Source: CAZJHM01 sp964545925 (GTDB lineage Archaea > Iainarchaeota > Iainarchaeia > Iainarchaeales > CAZJHM01). From it: a stretch of DNA of 16,017 nucleotides. Shown here piece after piece: positions 8,239 to 13,423 of this stretch. Under the pieces are notes generated by a model. It made no database searches. It was not told the DNA's origin and saw only the letters and a program-made list of their open reading frames with translations. The DNA lies in NCBI GenBank assembly GCA_964545925.1, contig CAZJHM010000015.1, forward strand, positions 1-16,017, in the 5' to 3' direction. The position numbers were made by a program, and so were the translations under genes. Each line of letters opens with the position of its first letter. Position 1 is the first letter of the stretch.

Positions 8239-8256
8239 AAAAAAGGTTTTATATAT
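8239..8256 (+). promoter_or_regulatory. BRE plus TATA box of the pilus operon
   Basis: The TATA box ttttatatat (8247-8256) is centred 26 bases before the ATG at 8278, preceded by a purine block aaaaaagg (8239-8246) that fits a BRE. This is the best promoter match in the window. It predicts a leaderless mRNA starting at or next to the first pilin ATG. Confidence 0.75.
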
Positions 8257-8277
8257 CATGTTTTCTCTTTATAAGAT

Positions 8278-8439
8278 ATGATTAAAGGTATTAAATTCTT
8301 GAAACAAAATAGGGCACAATCAGAATTCTCAACTATATATTTGGTTCTAATCTTTGCAATAGCTGCTGTTCTTTTGATAAGTATAGTAAAGCCAATGTTT
8401 GCTAATACAACAAAGGTTCAGACACCTTTGAGCAAGTGA
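8278..8439 (+). CDS. Minimal type IV pilin-like protein with class III signal peptide (53 aa)
   Basis: The frame from ATG 8278 to TGA 8437-8439 encodes 53 residues. A basic leader (IKGIKFLKQNRA) is followed by Gln14 and a hydrophobic helix (YLVLIFAIAAVLLISIV, 21-37). R-A before Q matches the archaeal prepilin peptidase site, so cleavage after Ala13 would leave only 40 residues. That is the membrane/polymerisation helix plus about 16 residues, with no room for a folded head domain. It heads the operon behind the window's best promoter, with the next pilin six bases downstream. By position and size it could be the major subunit, as archaeal major pilins are often small, but it could also be a minor or assembly subunit. 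Its last codons form a hairpin with the intergenic context and overlap an inverted-repeat arm. Confidence 0.85.
   Translation: MIKGIKFLKQNRAQSEFSTIYLVLIFAIAAVLLISIVKPMFANTTKVQTPLSK
8411..8430 (+). promoter_or_regulatory. Hairpin at the 3' end of the first pilin gene
   Basis: CAAAGGT (8411-8417) and ACCTTTG (8424-8430) are perfect complements with a six-base loop. The structure ends just before the stop codon and about 15 bases before the next ATG. No U-run follows, so it is not a classical terminator. It could stabilise or set processing of the short pilin message, or modulate translation of the next gene. Confidence 0.5.
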
Positions 8440-8440
8440 T
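8436..8440 (+). promoter_or_regulatory. Shine-Dalgarno site gtgat of the second pilin
   Basis: GTGAT is part of the sequence complementary to the archaeal 16S rRNA 3' end (AGGTGATCC). It lies four bases before ATG 8445 and overlaps both the stop of the first pilin and the right inverted-repeat arm. It supports this start and translational coupling. Confidence 0.55.
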
Positions 8441-8444
8441 TTAA

Positions 8445-8999
8445 ATGAACAAAAAAGCACAGGAAAGCGCAGTTTTTGAATTATTAGTTGCAGTTGTTGT
8501 AATGGGTTTTGTAATAATAGTTGGATTAAATGCAATGAATATGATTACTACTGAACAATGTAAAACAAATACTGAAAGTTCTTTAGAGAAATTAAAGACA
8601 AATATAGAAGCAGTTGTAAATAGTAGAAGTCCTAAGAGTTTTTCTTTTCAGACATCAGGATGTGTTTCTGAACAATACGAAGATATAAAACTCTTGGATT
8701 TTGATGAACCTAAATTATGTTCAACTTATTGTGAAAGTAATAAACCAATCTGCACATTGTTAGTTTATTCAGACAAAAGTCCAAATCCAAAAATATCCAC
8801 AATAATAAAATGTGTAAATATTAATCCTGCAACTGTTTTCCAAGCAGAAACCAGCACAGGAAGATGCCAAGAAAAAGAAGGATATGAATTAATAAATTTC
8901 AACAACACAATACCTCAAGGATACTATGAACTTCAAAATGTAACAAAAATAGAAGAAACATTTCCTACAATCTGTGCATATAGAAAAAAGGTGGGATAA
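8445..8999 (+). CDS. Cys-rich type IV pilin-like protein
   Basis: A 184-residue protein with a very short class III leader: MNKKA, then Gln6 and a hydrophobic helix (about 11-32, ending GLNAMNM). Cleavage after Ala5 is expected from the K-A/Q pattern. The helix continues into an amphipathic stretch (about 40-60), then a head domain with eight Cys (39, 73, 92, 96, 103, 123, 141, 177), an even number suggesting disulfides on the outside. Two N-x-S/T sites (NNT, NVT) occur near the end. Its ribosome site gtgat (8436-8440) overlaps the stop of the previous gene, four bases before the ATG, and its own TAA overlaps the next ATG by one base. A minor or tip pilin is a fair guess. No known pilin family was recognised beyond the leader. 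Confidence 0.88.
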   Translation: MNKKAQESAVFELLVAVVVMGFVIIVGLNAMNMITTEQCKTNTESSLEKLKTNIEAVVNSRSPKSFSFQTSGCVSEQYEDIKLLDFDEPKLCSTYCESNKPICTLLVYSDKSPNPKISTIIKCVNINPATVFQAETSTGRCQEKEGYELINFNNTIPQGYYELQNVTKIEETFPTICAYRKKVG

Positions 9000-9631
9000 T
9001 GTTAGGTTTTAGTTTAAGCAAAATGAATCTTTTGATTTTAGTTACAGCACTTTTTGTTATTTTTTCTTTTTTTGTTGTAACTATGTCTGATTTAATTGTT
9101 GCAAGTTCTGCAAAACAAGAATTAACAAAATATATGTCTAAGATTTCCTTGGCTGCAAATTCAGATAGTATGTGTTATGAAACAACAATATATATTTCAT
9201 CTCCAATTCAATATTTAACTCAATCTCTTTATTTCCAACTTTTGTTTAAAACTGAAATCCTTTCTAATCAAGAAAAACTAATAATTGGATTAACAAAGAA
9301 AAAAAGAGACAACAGAGAGATTATTGCAACTGGCTCTTTAGCTTTTGATGGAGAAATACATTTGTATTCTTGGAATCCAAAAAAAGAACCACAAATAGAA
9401 GAAATTCAAACAGAAAGTGAATTAGAAATAAATCCTGATAAACCTTTTGATTTACAATTAGCAACTGCAGATGAACTCTTGATTTTAAAAGAAGTGAGAG
9501 AAGGAAAAAAACATTTGCATATAATTCCTTGCTCAAGTTCAATAACCAATTCTTGTGAAGCAAACAAGTTGATGGTTAAGAAATTAATAAGCAGTGAAAA
9601 ACTTCCTTGTTTTGATACTGGTGGTAATTAA
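8999..9631 (+). CDS. Pseudopilin-like membrane-anchored protein A
   Basis: A 210-residue protein with one N-terminal membrane helix (about 10-30, LLILVTALFVIFSFFVV) and an exported remainder rich in beta-prone segments and charged loops. The leader MLGFSLSK is short and basic, but no A/G-Gln cleavage pattern is visible, so it may stay uncleaved or use an atypical site. Four Cys occur in the soluble part, three of them in the last 40 residues. The start ATG (8999) shares one base with the previous TAA; ggtggg (8990-8995) is a strong ribosome site just before it. Its place between canonical pilins, and its pilin-like topology and size, suggest a minor pseudopilin. The function is inferred from context only. 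Confidence 0.82.
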   Translation: MLGFSLSKMNLLILVTALFVIFSFFVVTMSDLIVASSAKQELTKYMSKISLAANSDSMCYETTIYISSPIQYLTQSLYFQLLFKTEILSNQEKLIIGLTKKKRDNREIIATGSLAFDGEIHLYSWNPKKEPQIEEIQTESELEINPDKPFDLQLATADELLILKEVREGKKHLHIIPCSSSITNSCEANKLMVKKLISSEKLPCFDTGGN

Positions 9632-10269
9632 TGTTTTGGAAATTACAAAGTGAAACAAATTTCAGAGAAGATAAAAAAAGAATTAATAATAAAGCATTTC
9701 TTGGAGCAATTGGAGATGATTTGCCAAGTTTAATTCCTTTAATTTTTGCAGTAATTGTTTTTTTAAGTGTTTTTACAAGCACATGGAATACATATGGACA
9801 GAAAACAGACAGGATGGAAATTTTTATTTATGCTTTAAAAATAGGGGATATTATTTCAAGCCAAGATTATATAGATAATCATGAAGCATTTCAAATAAAT
9901 TGTGAAAAAGCAAAAGCAGAGAAAAAATACAAATTTACAGCTGGATTAACAAAACTAACTACTATTCCTTTCTCAGAAAATGCAGAACATTTGCGAACAA
10001 TAAATTATTCTGATTTGCAAGCATATCAAAATGAACTAAAAGAAAGTGGAAGTCTGGAATATCTTCAGGATTCTGAAAAGAAATTTTTTTATGAGAAAGA
10101 TGATTTTGGAAATGAAATGCATTATTATTGTTCAAATACAGATAAAGAACCATCAAAAAATGCAACTGTGCAATTATTTCCAGTTGCTTTAGAAAGAGAT
10201 TATAAAGAAGGGGAAGAAACAATATTTTTTGTTGAACCAATGTTATTAGTGATTGCAATATGGGAATGA
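9631..10269 (+). CDS. Pseudopilin-like membrane-anchored protein B
   Basis: A 212-residue protein with a basic N-terminus of about 22 residues, then a segment GAIGDDLPSLIPLIFAVIVF (25-44) that enters the membrane helix. Two Asp and a Pro directly before the hydrophobic core resemble the acidic position near the start of mature pilins; Ala22 after Lys21 is a possible but non-canonical cleavage site, as the next residue is Phe, not Gln. The exported part ends in a hydrophobic strand-like stretch (FVEPMLLVIAIWE). The ATG shares one base with the preceding TAA and has ggtgg (9620-9624) six bases upstream. Co-translation with its neighbours suggests a shared complex. No known family was recognised. 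Confidence 0.82.
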   Translation: MFWKLQSETNFREDKKRINNKAFLGAIGDDLPSLIPLIFAVIVFLSVFTSTWNTYGQKTDRMEIFIYALKIGDIISSQDYIDNHEAFQINCEKAKAEKKYKFTAGLTKLTTIPFSENAEHLRTINYSDLQAYQNELKESGSLEYLQDSEKKFFYEKDDFGNEMHYYCSNTDKEPSKNATVQLFPVALERDYKEGEETIFFVEPMLLVIAIWE

Positions 10270-11030
10270 ATTTCTGGCAAACAAATATTCCAAACAGAAA
10301 AGGACAAGCTTCAATAACTGATGCTCTTTTCTTTCTCTCAATTATTGCAATAATAAGTGTTATGTTGTTTGGAAAAGGTTTGGAATATGGACAAGGGGCT
10401 GAAGAAAGATTGCAAGATGTATATAAAACAAAATACACAATAAATGCTTTAAAGACAATAATGAATTCAAGTGCAACAAGAGATGGAAAAACATTTGAAC
10501 AAAGCAAAGATATAGATTATTATCTAACTATTGTCAAAGAAGAATACTACAAAACAAGCACAGATGGATATTTTACAAATTCAAAATTGATTTCCTCACC
10601 TGTAATAGGAATAATGGAGCCCTATGAATCTTCTTTTGATTATATTTATTATATCTATAATAGAAGCACAGAAGAATTTATGTTTTTTATATGGGTTGCA
10701 ACAGATTTTGAATCAACAGAAACAAAACCCGAAAAGAAAACAATTGTTGGAGAAAAAGATATTTCAATAAAAGGAAAAACAATGTATGTTTGTAAGCCAT
10801 CAAAAACTCAACATTTAGAATTACTCTCTTCTGTTGGAGAAGTTTCTCAATCAAGTAATGTAATCCAATTAACAAGAAAAAAACAAGATTCATATTTAGA
10901 AGAGAAAATAAAGGCAGAAATAGGTTTAAGTTTATGGATTTCAGCAGGCGCAAAAGAAGAACAAATAACAAATATGCAATGTGCTTGTATCAAAAGAAAG
11001 ATTTCCGGAGAATGGGAAGATTGTCAATAA
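10260..11030 (+). CDS. Type IV pilin-like protein with class III signal peptide (256 aa)
   Basis: The leader ends NRKG, followed by Gln16 and a hydrophobic helix (QASITDALFFLSIIAIISVM, 16-35). This is a clear class III signal with predicted cleavage after Gly15. The mature exported part of about 240 residues is mixed, with an aromatic-rich stretch (YESSFDYIYYIYN) and a C-terminal region containing four of the Cys (MYVCKPS, QCAC, DCQ). It is the largest complete pilin-like protein in the window. The start is uncertain: ATG 10260 overlaps the previous gene by ten bases, while the in-frame ATG 10266 gives an ATGA overlap; cleavage is unaffected. It ends the tight pilin cluster, with 110 bases before the ATPase start and no T-rich terminator in between. 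A minor or tip pilin is likely; an adhesive role would be a guess. Confidence 0.88.
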   Translation: MGMNFWQTNIPNRKGQASITDALFFLSIIAIISVMLFGKGLEYGQGAEERLQDVYKTKYTINALKTIMNSSATRDGKTFEQSKDIDYYLTIVKEEYYKTSTDGYFTNSKLISSPVIGIMEPYESSFDYIYYIYNRSTEEFMFFIWVATDFESTETKPEKKTIVGEKDISIKGKTMYVCKPSKTQHLELLSSVGEVSQSSNVIQLTRKKQDSYLEEKIKAEIGLSLWISAGAKEEQITNMQCACIKRKISGEWEDCQ

Positions 11031-11140
11031 AATCAAAAAAAGATTGCTGAGAAAAAGTTCATAGATAAAAAATCAAGCTAAATAAAAAGAAAGTTAAGAA
11101 AAAAGAAAGAGATTTAAAGGTATAAATAGATATTATATTG
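11031..11140 (+). promoter_or_regulatory. Purine-rich spacer with a weak promoter candidate before the ATPase
   Basis: This spacer of about 110 bases is very A/G-rich on the plus strand and has no U-tract, so read-through from the pilin cluster is likely. A TATA-like tttaaagg (11113-11120) is centred about 25 bases before ATG 11141. A better-looking tataaata (11121-11128) is too close to that ATG for normal spacing. An extra promoter here is possible but weakly supported. Confidence 0.35.
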
Positions 11141-13423
11141 ATGAAAATTGGTGGATTTAAAGTAGGGGAATATGTTCTCAAGGAAAAAGGGAATAGAAGA
11201 AATCTGATTTTTGATTGTAAAAATTGTATATATGGGGCAAATATAAGTTCTGATGCTCGTTGTAGATTTCATTGTCTAGCTGTATTAGGAAAAGAACAAG
11301 CAGATAGTTTAGTTCTTTCAGAAGTTTATGAAAGAATATATAATGAAAGTCAAACTGAAATGCTAAAACAAGTTGCAAATCTACAACAAAAGTTTATGAT
11401 TGAAAACCCTTGGAGTTATTCACATTTGTCGGGAGAAGGAGATGCATGCAAAGAAGTAATTAGTGCAAGACATGATGTTGTTGTTAGAATAGCTCATGAT
11501 TTACTTTCATATGATCCTGTTGGAGCATATATTACTCTTTTGAAAGAAGAAAATGCAGAGAAATTAAAAATGGAAAGTGCAAGCAGAGAATATATTAACT
11601 GCACACAAAGGTATATTGAAACTCTCTCATATATGAGAGGAAAATTTGAAGAATTAAATTTAATTAAAAAAACAAAAAAGATTTTGCAAGAAACAGATGT
11701 AAAAGACACAGCAGATGTTTACAAAACTTTGTTTGAAGTTGAAGTAAAACCTTCTTTCTTAGGTTCTCGTTTAAGTTTTGAGGGAATGGAAAACTTTGAA
11801 TTAATGGATGAATATTATGTAAAGAATACAACTGTTCAAATCTTTAAAAGTCCAGACAAAATTGAGAATTTCTATTTCATAAATCCTCCTGAATATTCTT
11901 TATCTCCAGATAAATATTTCATAATGAGCAAAACAAAAGAAATTGTTGCAAACTATAAACCTGGAAAAACAAGTTTAAGCACAGTTGCAAGTTCAAGAGA
12001 ATATTTTGAAAGAGTATATGAATCAACAATAAAAGATTTAGCAAAACAAAACAATGTTCAAATGAATGGAGAAGAAATTGATTCTTTAGCTGAAATAGTT
12101 GCAAGATATACAGTTGGTTATAGTGTTTTGGAAATTTTATTAAATGATAGAAAAATAACAGATATTTATGTTGATGCTCCGATTGGAGAAAAACCTTTGT
12201 ATGTTATACATTCAGATTATGGACAATGTCAAACAAATATTTATTATAATAATGAAGAAGCAGAATCAATGTTAAGTAAACTAAGAGCTATGTCTGGACG
12301 TCCATTTGATGAAGCCCATCCTGTCTTAGATTATGATTTACCTGAGTTTGAAACAAGAGTTGCAGCTATTGGCCCACCTTTGTCTCCTGATGGAACTGCT
12401 TTTGCTTTTCGTTTACACAAAAAAACTCCTTGGACAATGCCTCAGTTTATAGACAAGGATTTCTTAAATCCATTTGCAGCAGGATTAATTTCTTTCTTAA
12501 TTGATAACCAAGCAACAACAATTATAACTGGTTCAAGAGGTTCAGGAAAAACATCATTAATGGGAGCAGCAATGATTGAAATTACTATGAATTCCAGAAT
12601 TCTTGTTCAGGAAGATACTATGGAAATTCCAGTTCCTTATTTGAAAAAAATAGGATTTAATATTCAAAGAATGAAAACAAGAAGTCCATTGCAAGTCAGT
12701 CGCTCAGAAACCGAAGTTGCTCCTGAAGAAGCTTTAAGAACTGCCTTAAGATTAGGTGATAGTGCAATAATCTTAGGAGAAGTAAGAAGTGTTGAAGCAA
12801 AAGTTTTGTATGAAGCAATGAGAGTAGGAGCAGCTGGAAATATTGTAATGGGAACAATTCACGGAGACTCAGCATATAGTGTTTGGGACAGAGTTGTAAA
12901 TGATTTAGGAGTTCCAACAACATCTTTCAAAGCAACTGATTTAGTTGTTGTTGCTCGCCCAATAAGATTTGGAGGTTCATTGAAAAGACACAGAAGAGTT
13001 GTGCAAATAACTGAAGTCAAGAAACATTGGGAACATGATCCAGACAGAGAAGGAGGATTACTTGATTTAATGACTTATAATGCAAAAACAGATACTTTGG
13101 AATTAAACAAAGAAAATGTTAAAAATTCAGATTTATTAAACAAAATTGCAAACTTGTCTGGATTAACAAGAGATGAAATTTGGGAAGATATAAAAACAAG
13201 AGGAACTGCAAAAAAAATTCTTGTTGATTACAAAAGACAATATGATATTCCTCTTTTGTTGGAAGGAGAAAATTATATAATTGCTCATAACAAATTATTA
13301 CTCTTAAGAGAAGAGTCATTGGAAGAAAATGGAAAACCAAATTATACGGAGGTTTTAGAAAAATGGCAAACTTGGGTAAAAGAAAGTTTAGTAAAACGCC
13401 TAGTGAAACAGAAGGAAGATTAG
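11141..13423 (+). CDS. Type IV pilus/secretion assembly ATPase (PilB/TadA/FlaI family) with N-terminal Cys4 module
   Basis: A 760-residue cytosolic hexameric ATPase expected to power pilin extraction through the platform protein. Motifs in order: Walker A GSRGSGKTS (464-472, Lys470), Asp box QEDTME (490-495), Walker B IILGEVRS with Glu547, and His box GTIHGD (571-576, His574). The core is preceded by a typical N-terminal subdomain (DIYVDAPIGEKPLYVIHSDYG). Residues 1-50 carry C26-x2-C29-x11-C41-x3-C45, which may bind zinc or an Fe-S cluster. The roughly 300-residue N-terminal region is long compared with FlaI (about 550 residues in total). The upstream in-frame TTG at 11138 is adjacent and not preferred over ATG 11141. 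The 3' end overlaps the platform gene by 61 bases. No FlaH or archaellin is present, so a pilus role is favoured over an archaellum. Confidence 0.95.
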   Translation: MKIGGFKVGEYVLKEKGNRRNLIFDCKNCIYGANISSDARCRFHCLAVLGKEQADSLVLSEVYERIYNESQTEMLKQVANLQQKFMIENPWSYSHLSGEGDACKEVISARHDVVVRIAHDLLSYDPVGAYITLLKEENAEKLKMESASREYINCTQRYIETLSYMRGKFEELNLIKKTKKILQETDVKDTADVYKTLFEVEVKPSFLGSRLSFEGMENFELMDEYYVKNTTVQIFKSPDKIENFYFINPPEYSLSPDKYFIMSKTKEIVANYKPGKTSLSTVASSREYFERVYESTIKDLAKQNNVQMNGEEIDSLAEIVARYTVGYSVLEILLNDRKITDIYVDAPIGEKPLYVIHSDYGQCQTNIYYNNEEAESMLSKLRAMSGRPFDEAHPVLDYDLPEFETRVAAIGPPLSPDGTAFAFRLHKKTPWTMPQFIDKDFLNPFAAGLISFLIDNQATTIITGSRGSGKTSLMGAAMIEITMNSRILVQEDTMEIPVPYLKKIGFNIQRMKTRSPLQVSRSETEVAPEEALRTALRLGDSAIILGEVRSVEAKVLYEAMRVGAAGNIVMGTIHGDSAYSVWDRVVNDLGVPTTSFKATDLVVVARPIRFGGSLKRHRRVVQITEVKKHWEHDPDREGGLLDLMTYNAKTDTLELNKENVKNSDLLNKIANLSGLTRDEIWEDIKTRGTAKKILVDYKRQYDIPLLLEGENYIIAHNKLLLLREESLEENGKPNYTEVLEKWQTWVKESLVKRLVKQKED
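13348..13352 (+). promoter_or_regulatory. Shine-Dalgarno site GGAGG inside the ATPase gene
   Basis: GGAGG lies ten bases before ATG 13363, within the ATPase reading frame. It is one of the few GC-rich pentamers around and supports this start, and so the long gene overlap. Confidence 0.65.

Larger units (their letters stand above)
8209..8438. repeat. Perfect 12-bp inverted repeat bracketing the first pilin and its promoter
   Basis: The left arm cacttgctcaaa (8209-8220) and right arm tttgagcaagtg (8427-8438) are exact reverse complements; the next bases on both sides do not pair. The 206-base interior carries the TATA box and nearly all of the 53-codon pilin gene. The right arm covers the last codons and two bases of its stop. 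The left arm lies upstream of the predicted transcription start, so the arms cannot pair in the predicted mRNA, and any role would be at DNA level. No recombinase is in the window. Confidence 0.7.

Noticed and set aside
8181..8246. Near-direct repeat tatgcaaaaa... / tatgcaataa...
   Set aside because: The shared core is only seven bases before A-runs; this is likely by chance in AT-rich DNA.
8182..8274. A 30-codon frame (starting MQKKWSYEKH) just before the first pilin
   Set aside because: It overlaps the operon promoter and left repeat arm, has no ribosome site or promoter of its own, and reads as A-rich noise.
11121..11128. tataaata as TATA box of the ATPase gene
   Set aside because: Its centre is only about 16 bases from the ATG, which would put the transcription start inside the gene; the weaker tttaaagg upstream fits spacing better.
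11138..11140. TTG as start of the ATPase
   Set aside because: It directly precedes an ATG; the extra residue has no support.
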